DNA from: an uncultured Marvinbryantia sp.
GTDB taxonomy: Bacteria; Bacillota; Clostridia; Lachnospirales; Lachnospiraceae
DNA length: 63,882 nucleotides
Direction of reading: 5' to 3'
Assembly: GCF_905201705.1 (NCBI RefSeq)
Contig: NZ_CAJKOX010000026.1
Coordinates: 1 to 63,882 of the forward strand
Below are positions 17,439 through 26,043 of this stretch, one piece after another. The first letter of the stretch is position 1. Each line of letters opens with the position of its first letter. The notes below the pieces were generated by a model that did no database searches, was not told where the DNA came from, and saw only the letters and a list, made by a program, of their open reading frames with translations. Position numbers and translations under genes: made by a program.

Positions 17439-17852
17439 ATGACGAACGAAGAACTGATTCTGGAAGCGAAAAAGGCGCGAAGGCATGCTTACGTGCCGTA
17501 CTCCCACTTCCAGGTGGGCGCGGCGCTTGTCACAAAAAGCGGAAAAATCTATCACGGCTGCAACATTGAAAATGCAGGCTACACGCCGACGAACTGCGCG
17601 GAGCGGACGGCTTTCTTTAAAGCGATCTATGACGGCGAGCGGGAATTTGAGAAAATTGCCGTTGTCGGCGGACCGGAGGAGAGCGAGGGCGACGAGCTTT
17701 GCGCGCCCTGCGGCGTCTGCCGTCAGGTCATGATGGAATTCTGCGATCCAAAGACCTTCCGGATCATTCTGGCAAATGGAAAGGGAAAATACATTCAGCG
17801 TACGCTGGAGGAAATGCTTCCGTTTGGATTCGGACCGGAAAACCTTAAATAA
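17439..17852 (+). CDS. cdd: Cytidine deaminase
   Basis: This hydrolyses cytidine/deoxycytidine to uridine/deoxyuridine in pyrimidine salvage. At 137 residues it is the homotetrameric short form. The zinc site is complete: NCAERTA supplies Cys and the catalytic Glu, and CAPCGVCRQ supplies the two further Cys. The N-terminal AYVPYSHFQVGAAL is the substrate strand. Expressed with the malic enzyme gene; a strong terminator follows. Confidence 0.95.
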   Translation: MTNEELILEAKKARRHAYVPYSHFQVGAALVTKSGKIYHGCNIENAGYTPTNCAERTAFFKAIYDGEREFEKIAVVGGPEESEGDELCAPCGVCRQVMMEFCDPKTFRIILANGKGKYIQRTLEEMLPFGFGPENLK

Positions 17853-17865
17853 TATGTAAAAAGTA

Positions 17866-17900
17866 CCGCTGTCAGAGCTGTCTGGCGGCGGCCTTTTTTT
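17866..17900 (+). terminator. Intrinsic terminator after cdd
   Basis: An 11-bp stem CCGCTGTCAGA / TCTGGCGGCGG (two G-U pairs), loop GCTG, then CC and seven T. Confidence 0.85.
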
Positions 17901-18079
17901 GATATGCCGGATTCGGAAGAGACTCCGGCATTTTTTCTTGTGTGGATACAAAAAGGATATATTTCTGTGCTATACTGTTTTTAGAAAAATATATATCTGC
18001 TTTATATAACAGATAAGTTTTGCAGGGTGGATTTTGTGCGCGGCACAGCAAATTTGGCGCGCAAAAGGGAGGTGAGGGC

Positions 18080-18754
18080 ATGGAGCAGAGACTTTTGGTC
18101 GTGGAGGATGACCTGAGGCTGCAGGAAATTATTCTGGATTATTTCGGAAGCAAGGGCTGGACGGCGGAGGCAGTGGAAAATGGCGGGGAAGCGCTTGAGC
18201 GGATCGCGCAGGGCTCCTGGCAGATGATCCTTCTCGACGTTATGCTTCCGGGGATGAACGGCTTTACTATCTGCAGGAAAATTCGTGAGATCAGCGATGT
18301 GCCGGTGATCTTTCTCACGGCGCGCGTGCAGGAGGAGGACGAGCTGAACGGCTATTCCATGGGTGCGGACGATTACATCACAAAACCGTTTTCGCTGCCG
18401 GTGCTCTATGCGAAGGTGACGGCGCTGACCGGGCGTGTGCACGGAAGGACAGCGGGCAGGCAGCTTCGTGTGGGAGATATTGCCGTAGATGTGCGCAGCC
18501 ATGATGTGTATGTCGGCGGAGTGCTTCGGGAGCTCCCGCCGCGGGAATATGAGCTGCTGCTGTTTTTCCTGGAGAATCCCAACCGTATTTTCAGCCGCGA
18601 GCAGCTTTTGATCCGGTTCTGGGGTTACGATTTTGACGGCAACGAGCGCGTGGTGGATAATCACATAAAAAAGCTGCGCAGGCTTCTTGGCAGCAGTGGA
18701 AACAGGATACGGACGATCCGAAAATCGGGTTACCGGATGGAGGTGGGGCCATGA
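18080..18754 (+). CDS. OmpR-type response regulator
   Basis: A 224-residue regulator: receiver domain with EDD near residue 10, phosphoacceptor Asp in LLDVMLPGMNG near 53, and KPF near 104, followed by an OmpR winged helix (PPREYELLLFFLENPNRIFSR; VVDNHIKKLRRLLG; IRTIRKSGYRME). The stop overlaps the histidine kinase start by 4 bp (ATGA). Together with the lipoprotein downstream this forms a three-gene operon. Confidence 0.92.
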   Translation: MEQRLLVVEDDLRLQEIILDYFGSKGWTAEAVENGGEALERIAQGSWQMILLDVMLPGMNGFTICRKIREISDVPVIFLTARVQEEDELNGYSMGADDYITKPFSLPVLYAKVTALTGRVHGRTAGRQLRVGDIAVDVRSHDVYVGGVLRELPPREYELLLFFLENPNRIFSREQLLIRFWGYDFDGNERVVDNHIKKLRRLLGSSGNRIRTIRKSGYRMEVGP

Positions 18755-20496
18755 GAAGGAAGCGGAGGTTATACGTCTGGGTGACGGTTGGATTTCTCAT
18801 TTTATATCTGGTGATCATGGGAGCATGTACCTTCCTGATACGTGCAAAATATATGGAAGAATTTGCGCAGGATTTCCAGACGCAGCTTTCCGGCGTGGTG
18901 GATTTTATTGAACAGATGGAGGGGGAGAAGGAGGATTTCACAGGCGCGTCGCGCCAGACGGCGTATCAGTCGCTGACATCCTCCGCGCTTTTTAACACCC
19001 GGTTCCAGCAGTATGCGCTTGTGTTTTATGATAAGGAAGAGGGCGTGTCGGCGCGCAGCGAATACGCGTCGGCAATCCGGAATTCAAAAAATTATTCCTG
19101 GATGGGAGCGGAGAATGTCTATTCGCTGCCGGATTATCTCAGTGAGGAGGAAATCGACCAGCTTGCGCACTTTTATCTGGAGAGAAGAAACGCCCTGGGA
19201 GCACACGACCCGGAAAAATACTGGTTCTACGGAAAAATCGCAAAGGACGGCAGTCTGAAAGGACTTCTGGTACAGCATGTGATATGGGAGCAGGGACTTA
19301 AACTGGACGACGGTGCGGTCGATCCATTTACCGGCGGAAAAAGAGAGCGATCCTATACGGATGATAAAAACCGTACGACAAGCTACGTGCAGACGGGCAG
19401 CGAGATTGTCTGGGAGTGGAACGCAGCGGAGGAAGCAGATGAGGATGAGGCTCTGGTCACAGAAGAACTCAGCCTGGTATTTCCGGGGCTGCTGCAGGGG
19501 TATAGCGCGTGGATGCGCTGGCGTGGGAGCGCCTGGCTGCAGACGGCGGTGCCGGAGGATCTGGAAAGCTACTATGCGTCTTTTTCACAGAAGGTGCGTC
19601 CTGGTTCGGAGCGCTTTCAGACGCGTTATAAAGAGGATTACACGGTTCAGATCGGAGAGCGGACCTGTGATCTGACGCTGATCAGCGAGTGCCGTCCGTG
19701 GGCAGCCGCGATGGACTACATGAAATATGTTTATCTGGCGGGCTTTTTTCTGATGCTTACCTGTGCGGGAACGGTGATCATGGTTATCAGCGGGCAGGAG
19801 GCACAGCGGGCGCAGATGGAGGAAAACCAGCGTGATTTCATCAATGCGATGGCGCACGAGATGAAAACGCCGCTTGGTATCATCCGCGGATTTTCGGAGA
19901 ATCTGCTGGAGGACACGGTGGCGGAAAAGAGAGAATATTATCTGCAGCAGATCATTGGGCAGACGGAAGAGATGGACGGCATGGTGGCGGACATCATCGG
20001 GGCGGCGCGGCTGGAATCGCAGCATCTTGTGCTGCAGAAAGAGAGGATATCTGTCAGCGGGCTTCTGCGGGGACAGCTTGCAAAGAGAGAACCGTTGATA
20101 AAGGAAAAACAGATTACGGTGCAATTCTCTGCGCAGGGGGAATTTGAGCTGGAGGGCGACCGCAAATACCTGGAAAAAGCGTTTGGAAATCTCATCGGTA
20201 ATGCCGTGAGCTACTGCGATGTGGGCGGCGTAATAAAAATAACGACAGATGCCGTGAGCTGCCGGATAGAAAATGACTGCGCCGGATTGCGTGCGGAGGA
20301 CGTACAGCATGCTTTCGATATATTTTATCGTGGGCAATGTGAAAAGGCATCAGAAAAACATCTGGGTATCGGATTATATCTTGCCAGAAGGATCTTAGAT
20401 CTGCACGACATACAGATTACCGCAGAGTGCGTGCCGGGCGGGTTCTGTGCCGTGTGCAGGAAGAAAAATAACAGAAAGAGCAGGGGGAGAACATGA
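18751..20496 (+). CDS. Membrane sensor histidine kinase
   Basis: The 581-residue kinase has one membrane segment at about 8-28, a large extracellular domain of ~295 residues, and a second at about 328-350. Next is the H-box (AMAHEMKTPLGIIRGFSENL, His near 369), then an ATPase domain with N-box (GNLIGNAVSYC) and G2-box (HLGIGLYLARRILD). The catalytic core is complete. The extracellular part is rich in charged residues with no family I recognise. It overlaps the lipoprotein start by 4 bp, which suggests that the lipoprotein is an accessory or an output. Confidence 0.9.
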   Translation: MRRKRRLYVWVTVGFLILYLVIMGACTFLIRAKYMEEFAQDFQTQLSGVVDFIEQMEGEKEDFTGASRQTAYQSLTSSALFNTRFQQYALVFYDKEEGVSARSEYASAIRNSKNYSWMGAENVYSLPDYLSEEEIDQLAHFYLERRNALGAHDPEKYWFYGKIAKDGSLKGLLVQHVIWEQGLKLDDGAVDPFTGGKRERSYTDDKNRTTSYVQTGSEIVWEWNAAEEADEDEALVTEELSLVFPGLLQGYSAWMRWRGSAWLQTAVPEDLESYYASFSQKVRPGSERFQTRYKEDYTVQIGERTCDLTLISECRPWAAAMDYMKYVYLAGFFLMLTCAGTVIMVISGQEAQRAQMEENQRDFINAMAHEMKTPLGIIRGFSENLLEDTVAEKREYYLQQIIGQTEEMDGMVADIIGAARLESQHLVLQKERISVSGLLRGQLAKREPLIKEKQITVQFSAQGEFELEGDRKYLEKAFGNLIGNAVSYCDVGGVIKITTDAVSCRIENDCAGLRAEDVQHAFDIFYRGQCEKASEKHLGIGLYLARRILDLHDIQITAECVPGGFCAVCRKKNNRKSRGRT

Positions 20497-21125
20497 TGAA
20501 AGGGACATTTAAAAAATATACAGATCGAATGGCAATGGGCGTTTTACTGACGGCGGCGCTCTTAACGAGCGGATGCAGTCTGGAGGACGGAGCATTTGTA
20601 TTTCGTGTAAACGGCAGAGCGGAAATTGAGAAGGAGACGGCGCAGACAGCGCAAACGGATGCGGAAGCGCAGCAGCAGACGCAGGCAGCGCAAACGGATG
20701 CGGCAGTGCAGCAGCAGACGCAGGCAGCGCAAACGGACGTGGCAGTACAGCAGATGCAGGCAGCGCAAACGGATGCGGCAGTACAGCAGCAGACGCAGGC
20801 GGCGCAGACAGAAGCTGCGGCGGGGCGAAAGCCGCTCTTTAGAGATGCAGACGGGACGATTCACGGTCCGCAGCTTAATCTCGGCGAGAGTGGAAAGCCG
20901 ATTTACGATTACGATATAGAAGCATCCCTGGCGGATGCGCCGCAGGAGTGGATAAAATATACGTATCCTGGGAGAAAGCAGTCGTACCTTTCGCCGTCCG
21001 GTGTCTGGCTCTTCAAAGACGAGGATGGAACCATCCACGGCGCGCAGATCGGGACAACGGAAATAGGTTCGATTCTGTTTGACTATGAATTTGATGTCAA
21101 TGAGATTCCGGCGGAATGGAAGTAG
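20493..21125 (+). CDS. Lipoprotein with 13-residue repeats and two DGTIHG modules
   Basis: A lipobox (LLTSGC) at residues 24-29 follows a basic N-terminus and hydrophobic stretch. Residues ~48-108 are Gln/Ala/Thr-rich tandem repeats with a unit such as AQTDAAVQQQTQA, one copy being a residue short. The rest holds two related modules: DADGTIHGPQ ending in APQEW, and DEDGTIHGAQ ending in IPAEW. I read a flexible surface tether carrying a duplicated small domain. It is translationally coupled to the sensor kinase, so a role in the same signal pathway is inferred. No known family recognised. Confidence 0.75.
   Translation: MMKGTFKKYTDRMAMGVLLTAALLTSGCSLEDGAFVFRVNGRAEIEKETAQTAQTDAEAQQQTQAAQTDAAVQQQTQAAQTDVAVQQMQAAQTDAAVQQQTQAAQTEAAAGRKPLFRDADGTIHGPQLNLGESGKPIYDYDIEASLADAPQEWIKYTYPGRKQSYLSPSGVWLFKDEDGTIHGAQIGTTEIGSILFDYEFDVNEIPAEWK
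20637..20820 (+). repeat. In-frame ~39-bp tandem repeats in the lipoprotein gene
   Basis: Four to five copies of a 39-bp unit (one is 36 bp), each starting GCGCAAACGGATGC or a close variant. All indels are multiples of three, so copy-number change keeps the frame. Confidence 0.85.
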
Positions 21126-21243
21126 CATGACGGTGAGAAAGAGAAGGCATTGCGAAATAATCCTTGCGGCTTGCTGGCGGATAGTTTATAGTTAAAGCAG
21201 AAGAACAACCGGTAATAAAACAGTTAGGGAGGGATGTGGCAAG

Positions 21244-21774
21244 ATGCATCTGCATCAGGAAAAGTTATATACTATTGAGGATATTTATGCTTTGCCGGAG
21301 GGAACACGTGCTGAATTGATCGACGGGAAAATTTATTATATGGCACCTTCAAATCGGAAACATCAGAGAATTGTGCTGGCTTTATGTCGTATCATAGCAG
21401 ATTACATCGACAGCAAGCACGGTGATTGCGAGGTAAATGTTGTGCCTTTTTCGGTTCATCTGGATGAGAAAAGCACTATTTATGTCGAGCCGGATCTATC
21501 TGTTGTCTGTGATAAACATAAGCTCAATGACAAAGGATGCTTCGGCGCCCCGGACTGGATCATTGAAGTGGTTTCAACTGGCAGCAGACGTATGGATTAC
21601 TTTACAAAGCTGTTTAAATATCGCACTGCAGGCGTTCGGGAATACTGGATTGTTGATGCTGACATGAATCGGATCTCTGTCTATGATTTTGATACGGAGG
21701 ATGTCACAGAGTATTCTTTTAACGATTCCGTTAAGGCTGGTATATACGATGATTTTTTCATAAACTTTAATTAA
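21244..21774 (+). CDS. Uma2 family (DUF820) PD-(D/E)xK protein
   Basis: A 176-residue protein of the Uma2/DUF820 family of restriction-endonuclease-fold proteins. Seen: LPEGTRAELIDGKIYYMAPS (the acidic Glu), YVEPDLSVVCD (catalytic Asp), GAPDWIIEVVS (Glu of the ExK-type triad) and GVREYWIVD. Ribosome site GGGAGGGA upstream. Functions proposed for the family include nuclease activity, unproven. Two relatives lie nearby, at 21785 (broken) and 26044 (intact). Confidence 0.88.
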   Translation: MHLHQEKLYTIEDIYALPEGTRAELIDGKIYYMAPSNRKHQRIVLALCRIIADYIDSKHGDCEVNVVPFSVHLDEKSTIYVEPDLSVVCDKHKLNDKGCFGAPDWIIEVVSTGSRRMDYFTKLFKYRTAGVREYWIVDADMNRISVYDFDTEDVTEYSFNDSVKAGIYDDFFINFN

Positions 21775-21784
21775 CACTTATATC

Positions 21785-22105
21785 AAAAGCAGGCAAAGGT
21801 CCTGCCGGGTTTTTCATGCCCCGTTTGATGTGAAACGCAGTGACGCTCCGCTGACCATCGTGCAGCCGGATCTGATGAATCTTTGCAATTTTAGCAAAAT
21901 GTTCTACTACAAAAATTACGGTGTGGGCGAATACTGGAGTGTAGAACTACGCAGAAAAATCATAACGGTAAACGACTTTGAGAAAGATATTATCAATGTG
22001 CAGTATTCTTTTGATTTTACTGTAAAAGTCAACATCTATGATGATTTATATATTGATTTTGCCGATGTTGCCAAAATACCAAAAAATACTAAAATGCTCA
22101 TATAG
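21785..22105 (+). pseudogene. Broken Uma2 (DUF820) gene
   Basis: The frame shows RVFHAPFDV (just upstream of GTG 21830), then TIVQPDLMNLC, then YYKNYGVGEYWSVE and YDDLYIDF: the middle and end of a Uma2 protein. The N-terminus is missing, and so is the segment that should hold the GAPDWIIE catalytic Glu, deleted between PDLMNLC and FSKMFYYKN. It cannot be an active nuclease. Confidence 0.7.
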
Positions 22106-22120
22106 TTTTGAGCAAATCCC

Positions 22121-22306
22121 TTGCATCCTGCTGCCAGATGTGCTATATTGAAAACAGAAAAGGGAAGCCAAAGACACGGCTACCCTCAAAGTTTAAGCTA
22201 ACGTTTCGCATCAGCCGTCACTAATTGGCAGGGATCTTACGCAAAGTAAGTGATTCAGGGACGGCTATATGAAAAATGGAACACACGATAACGGTGTCCC
22301 ATTTTT
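22121..22306 (+). pseudogene. Gutted holin-like toxin (type I TA) locus
   Basis: TTGCAT (22121-22126) and TATATT (22144-22149), 17 bp apart, form a promoter. CGGCTACCCTC in the leader and the hairpin segment at 22213-22266 match in order the parts of the intact locus at 24784-25049, which is on the opposite strand. The shared 3' part includes GGATCTTACGCAA, GTAAGTGATTCAGG and closing AGCCGTC/GACGGCT arms. The toxin frame that should lie between leader and hairpin is gone. A GGAACAC / GTGTCC stem with T7 follows at about 22277-22306. Confidence 0.6.
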
Positions 22307-22395
22307 TTATGTCTTGATCTACGGAGGATTTGCCGACTAAAATCTGCACATAGTATCCCCTTGGCTGCAAATGACGGTTTTGGTTTGTCCTGTTT

Positions 22396-24267
22396 TTATG
22401 CACTTTTATGCATCCACCCGCTGATCAAATCTCTTGCATTTTTCCCTGTACGCATTATAATGGATGTAGCATAGGTTTTCAGGAAGAGATGATGTATGCC
22501 GCTTCTTCCAAACATCAGCCTTTTTGTTGCTTTGTAGCGGCAGTTACCGCCTTCGACGAAACCTGAGCTTACAGAAGTGGATATCGCGTTCTTGACCGGG
22601 GCGATATCCATTTTTATGCCATTTACAAACGACTCGATTGGGGATTCCTCATATTTTGCAAGAAAATCATCAAGTTTGTCAGGGGCATCTCCCATAAGGA
22701 TGGAATGGAACTCATTCCAGATTTCCGCACACATTTTTATCCGGGAAAATTTCGTCTCAATCAGACTGTAATACTTGGCTACATCCGTGTTTTCCATTTT
22801 CGTCTTGTCATTTATTGTTATATACTTCAATACATCAGAACGCTTTATTATGACGGTATCTTTCGGATACCCACATTTATTTGGAAATCCTATGTTGAGC
22901 CGGATTCCAAAGTTATTTGACGCAATGGCTTTTATGTGGTTTACAAGGGAGTGGACGCTTCCGGTATATCCTATATGCAGAATATAGGAATATATGAAAG
23001 CCGGGTCAAGCCCATCAGCCAGCATTTTGTATACGATGTTCATATAGCCGTCCATGTCGGTTTTCCGTTTTCCGCGCTCCTTTAAATCTTTTATTTTTGC
23101 CACCTCTTCATCTGGCATATTCAGGTACCGCCGGGCGCTGGCGATTGACATTCCATAGACCTGTGCGAGATTGCTTTTGGAGTCATATTTTCCGTCATCC
23201 CAGTCTTTCCGCATCTGCATGATCCTCTCATACCGTTTGAGGCGTCCGGCGGCACGTTTTTTGTCCCTTGCCCTGTGGTCTCCGCGCTGTTTATTGAAAT
23301 AGGGGATGACGTTTCCTCTTTCATCGACCGGAGGAGAATCGTCATAATCAATGCCGTCGAAAGATCCGGCGTTCATGGATATTTCCGGGGCGGTTCCTTT
23401 TTCCGGGGGTTCATTTAAAACTTCCCCGTCCCGGATAAATATCCGGGGCGGAATGTCCGCCTTGAAGATATCGTTAAGATAGCCAATGAGATTCTGCAGG
23501 ATATGAAAGCGGTCAGCCACCTGGACTGCTTCGGGAAGGATTTCTGAGATTGCAGAGGCATAGGCACTTGCCCTGTCTCTTGCCACTACGGACACTTTAG
23601 GGTGTTCTTTCAACCATTCTTTCAGAGCTTTCCCGTCCCTTCCGTCAAGAAGCGCAAGCAGATGATGGTCGCTGCCGTCATAGATGACCGTATGGTAAGT
23701 CTGCCCTTTCCGCAGGCTCACATCATCAACACCGATAAATGAAGCATCCGTGTCATCCTCCACGGAGATCTTTTCCATCATACGGTTCGCGGAGTCATGG
23801 CTTATGGAGATTCCCATCTCTCTGCATATCATGGCCGTAACGATATCACTGCAGAATACGGATATGGCAAAGACCACGAGATTCACCAGGTCAGAGCGGT
23901 GCTGACCGCTGCGGACGTTATCAAGCTGCTCCACAAATGTACGCCGTATGCATCCAGGATTTTTACAAAAGTATCGTTTCAGTGTGATATGCGCATAGGT
24001 AGTCATCCCGTTTACCGGCATCCACTGGGGATGCCGGAAGGCGGCGCAGTTCACCGCCGATGAGACCGCGCCACAGCAGGGACAACGTCCGGATACGGAT
24101 GTGGATTTAAGATATATGTGCAGTATATTGCGGCAGGCATCAACGGAAGGATTGCAGTCTTCGTCTATTGTCAATGAAGGACCAAAAAGAAGCTCCTGGA
24201 TGGAACCGGCATTTATACTTTGTGAAACCGATGCCCGGTCTCTGGAGGGAAAGATCATTTTAGCCAT
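22396..24267 (-). CDS. ISL3-type transposase
   Basis: The 623-residue protein has an N-terminal zinc motif (CPCCGAVSS ... CKNPGC) and a DDE core: FIGVDDVSLRKGQTYHTVIYD, VVARDRASAYA, then AVQVADRFHILQNL, and a C-terminal VEGGNCRYKATKRLMFGRSG. These are the hallmarks of ISL3-family transposases. A long insertion (about 280-470) with an HTH-like NLAQVYGMSIASARRYL is present. It overlaps a small upstream ORF by 8 bp. It appears intact. I could not find convincing terminal inverted repeats or a target duplication. Confidence 0.85.
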   Translation of the reverse strand: MAKMIFPSRDRASVSQSINAGSIQELLFGPSLTIDEDCNPSVDACRNILHIYLKSTSVSGRCPCCGAVSSAVNCAAFRHPQWMPVNGMTTYAHITLKRYFCKNPGCIRRTFVEQLDNVRSGQHRSDLVNLVVFAISVFCSDIVTAMICREMGISISHDSANRMMEKISVEDDTDASFIGVDDVSLRKGQTYHTVIYDGSDHHLLALLDGRDGKALKEWLKEHPKVSVVARDRASAYASAISEILPEAVQVADRFHILQNLIGYLNDIFKADIPPRIFIRDGEVLNEPPEKGTAPEISMNAGSFDGIDYDDSPPVDERGNVIPYFNKQRGDHRARDKKRAAGRLKRYERIMQMRKDWDDGKYDSKSNLAQVYGMSIASARRYLNMPDEEVAKIKDLKERGKRKTDMDGYMNIVYKMLADGLDPAFIYSYILHIGYTGSVHSLVNHIKAIASNNFGIRLNIGFPNKCGYPKDTVIIKRSDVLKYITINDKTKMENTDVAKYYSLIETKFSRIKMCAEIWNEFHSILMGDAPDKLDDFLAKYEESPIESFVNGIKMDIAPVKNAISTSVSSGFVEGGNCRYKATKRLMFGRSGIHHLFLKTYATSIIMRTGKNARDLISGWMHKSA

Positions 24268-24649
24268 ATTTTTTCAGCCTGCGCAGGAGATCCTCCGCCG
24301 CTTTTTTCCTTTCCAAAGTTTCATGCTCGATCTTAGAAAGGTATTCCAGTTCATCAGAAAGAGTGGAACTTAATTGATTCTTCAAATCCGCGATCTCCCG
24401 TTCTTGCCGTGATATGATCTGCTTTGCCTCCTCATACTGCTCGCTGCAGTCCGGTGTGCTATTACAGCTTTTGTCTGCCTGTTTTTTCTGCCTGGAAGTA
24501 GGAACGATCCTTCCTGTTTCAGGATCGATCTTTCCTATCAGCCGGCGTTTGCTTTCCGGCCGTTTTTTTTCTTTGTTCCAGTAGTTTTCGTAAACCTCGT
24601 AAACGTAAGTGACGCCGGTTTGTTTGTTATATGATTTTGAAATGGACAT
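24260..24649 (-). CDS. Small accessory ORF of the ISL3-type element
   Basis: A 129-residue protein: an N-terminal ~45-residue module (NKQTGVTYVYEVYENYW, then RLIGKIDPETGRIVPT) and a C-terminal coiled coil (about 68-125). The same N-terminal module occurs before or fused to transposases in Clostridia. The 8-bp overlap with the transposase implies coupled translation. A role in DNA or transposase binding is inferred. Just upstream (24660-24745) is a very AT-rich tract with repeated ATATGGCTAT, possibly its binding region. Confidence 0.7.
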   Translation of the reverse strand: MSISKSYNKQTGVTYVYEVYENYWNKEKKRPESKRRLIGKIDPETGRIVPTSRQKKQADKSCNSTPDCSEQYEEAKQIISRQEREIADLKNQLSSTLSDELEYLSKIEHETLERKKAAEDLLRRLKKYG

Positions 24650-24783
24650 CAGGACGCCTCCTTTATATGGCTAGTTTAATTATAATATGGCTATATATAG
24701 AAATCAATACATATGGCTATATTTATAAATAGCTATATGCATTTGAGACAAAAAAAGAACATCTTCAATGACGTCCTCTTTTT

Positions 24784-24836
24784 GCCGCTCCTGAATCACT
24801 TACCTTGCGTAAGATCCATTGGCAGTAGTGGCGGCT
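24784..24836 (-). terminator. Structured 3' end of the holin-like toxin locus
   Basis: On the minus strand GCCGCCACTAC opens and GGAGCGGC closes a long stem with an inner CTTAC-GCAAG-GTAAG hairpin. In type I loci this is where toxin mRNA ends and antisense RNA pairs. An inverted near-copy is at 22213-22266. Confidence 0.6.
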
Positions 24837-24930
24837 ATTTTCGTCTTTCCTTGAAAACTGTATAACACAATCCCACAAGGGCACAAATGAATATCCCAAT
24901 CTGAATCAGATCAGAGTATGTAACATACAT
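24835..24930 (-). CDS. Putative holin-like toxin (Hol_Tox), type I TA system
   Basis: A 31-residue peptide: MYVTYSDLIQ, a single hydrophobic segment IGIFICALVGLCYTVF, and a basic tail KERRK. This matches the small 'putative holin-like toxin' family of Firmicutes, membrane-acting peptides kept silent by an antisense RNA. GGAGGGC lies 8 bp before the ATG. A consensus promoter is at 25021-25049 and a structured 3' end at 24784-24836. The leader contains inverted GAGGG/CCCTC blocks that can occlude the ribosome site. The antisense RNA itself was not demonstrated. Confidence 0.82.
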   Translation of the reverse strand: MYVTYSDLIQIGIFICALVGLCYTVFKERRK

Positions 24931-25020
24931 TGGCAACGCCCTCCTTTCTTTTCAGTCTGGAGGGTTAGCCCCTCCGATAAAAAAGAGGGTAAGCCGCCCG
25001 GCCTGGTTTCCCATGTTCCA

Positions 25021-25049
25021 AGTATAACACATGTCTGTGTTTTTATCAA
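25021..25049 (-). promoter_or_regulatory. Promoter of the holin-like toxin
   Basis: On the minus strand TTGATA (25049-25044), 17 bp, TATACT (25026-25021). About 90 bp of leader precede the toxin ATG. Confidence 0.75.
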
Positions 25050-25181
25050 TCTCCATATATTCTTTACAATATTTATTTTGCTTTTGCTTGCTCACATATA
25101 TTTTTTGATTCCTTTTGCGATTGAGGATCATTTTCCAAAGTCGGACATTTTATGAAATTATTAATTGCAGCAGAAGTATTT

Positions 25182-25463
25182 TTAAGTAAAAATAAATATA
25201 CCTGCTGCCGATGCTATGGTTTTGTAGGTATCGCCCATGCCAGAGTTGCGACCTCTGACAAGGGCATTTTTTATGCTACTGTAAAACGGAGGCTTGAAAC
25301 GGAGGCTTGTGCTGACCTTACAATACTGATTGTAAATCTCTGGAAGAGCTGCTTTCAATGCCTCAGCCTGTTCCTCCAGCACTTTCTGTTGTGCTTCAAT
25401 GACCTGCAGTTTTTTAATTCCGTTTTCAATCTGTCTCTCTGTTATGATGAAATCTCCTCTCAT
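25182..25463 (-). pseudogene. Phage-type coiled-coil protein remnant
   Basis: The first ~45 codons (ITERQIENGIKKLQVIEAQQ and on) resemble small prophage proteins of Lachnospiraceae that start with this coiled coil and normally end in a short beta domain. After about residue 50 the sequence loses this character and contains unrelated residues, so the gene is truncated. The start is also unclear: AGAGGAG is followed by ATTTCATCATAACA with no well-spaced ATG. It is one of two prophage traces here. Confidence 0.45.
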
Positions 25464-25690
25464 TCGGCCAAGCCCCGGCAGGCTTTAAAGTATTTAAGGA
25501 ATCTCGTCCGTCTCATTATTCCCTTATCCTGTTTCCCGGTGTTATGTGGTACTCTTGCTTTCGGTTTCCCTACTCCCCTCCACCTTCGCTCGACGGGTTT
25601 TTGTTTTGCTTATGATTATATTACAAACATTTTTCATTACTTTGTCAACTGATATATACACTTTTTTGATTACATTTTATATTTTTTTGA

Positions 25691-25719
25691 TTGCAATGGT
25701 TTTATTTGTGCTGTATAAT
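25691..25719 (+). promoter_or_regulatory. Promoter of the small XRE-like gene
   Basis: TTGCAA (25691-25696) and TATAAT (25714-25719), spacer 17 bp, 30 bp before the start codon. Confidence 0.65.
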
Positions 25720-25749
25720 GAATTCATCAAAACGAAAGAAGGTGCGTCA

Positions 25750-25998
25750 ATGGTTAGTGACAAAATAAAAGGATTACTCAGTATGCGAGGAAAAAAGTAT
25801 AAAGAATTGGCAAGCCTTTTCGGAATCAGTGAGCAGGCTATGAGAAATAAATTTGTACGTGGTAGTTTCTCAGCAGATGAGCTCATAATGATAGCTGATT
25901 TTGTCGGTTGCCAACTTGCTTTTGAAATGGACGATACACAAAAAGTCCTTCTTACGACCGCAGATTTGAGAAATCCTCTACCAGGTGCCAAAGAATAG
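25750..25998 (+). CDS. Small HTH (XRE-like) protein
   Basis: The 82-residue protein has an HTH: KELASLFGISEQAMRNKFVRGSFSADELIMIADFVGCQLAFE, a single-domain Cro/CI-like fold (quoted in parts: first helix KELASLFG, recognition helix SEQAMRNKF). ATG 25750 is preceded by GAAGGTG; the frame continues upstream but through a hydrophobic, AT-rich stretch that overlaps the promoter. It may be a phage or Uma2-cluster regulator. Target unknown. Confidence 0.7.
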   Translation: MVSDKIKGLLSMRGKKYKELASLFGISEQAMRNKFVRGSFSADELIMIADFVGCQLAFEMDDTQKVLLTTADLRNPLPGAKE

Positions 25999-26043
25999 TT
26001 TATTTCTCATCGTATGCAATAACCGGAAAAGGGGGTTTTAATT

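Noticed and set aside
16689..17951. A 420-codon open frame opposite malic enzyme and cdd
   Set aside because: It is antisense to two clear enzymes with full motifs; its Arg/His-rich composition is the usual shadow of GC-rich coding DNA.
21789..21814. GCAGG / CCTGC hairpin with T-run after the first Uma2 gene, as a terminator
   Set aside because: The same bases encode the CRVFHAPFDV part of the broken Uma2 copy, so the short hairpin is probably coincidental.
22200..24850. The inverted 50-bp repeats as terminal inverted repeats of the ISL3 element
   Set aside because: They belong to type I toxin loci (promoter, leader and hairpin in order) and are far from the transposase ends; true IS ends were not found.
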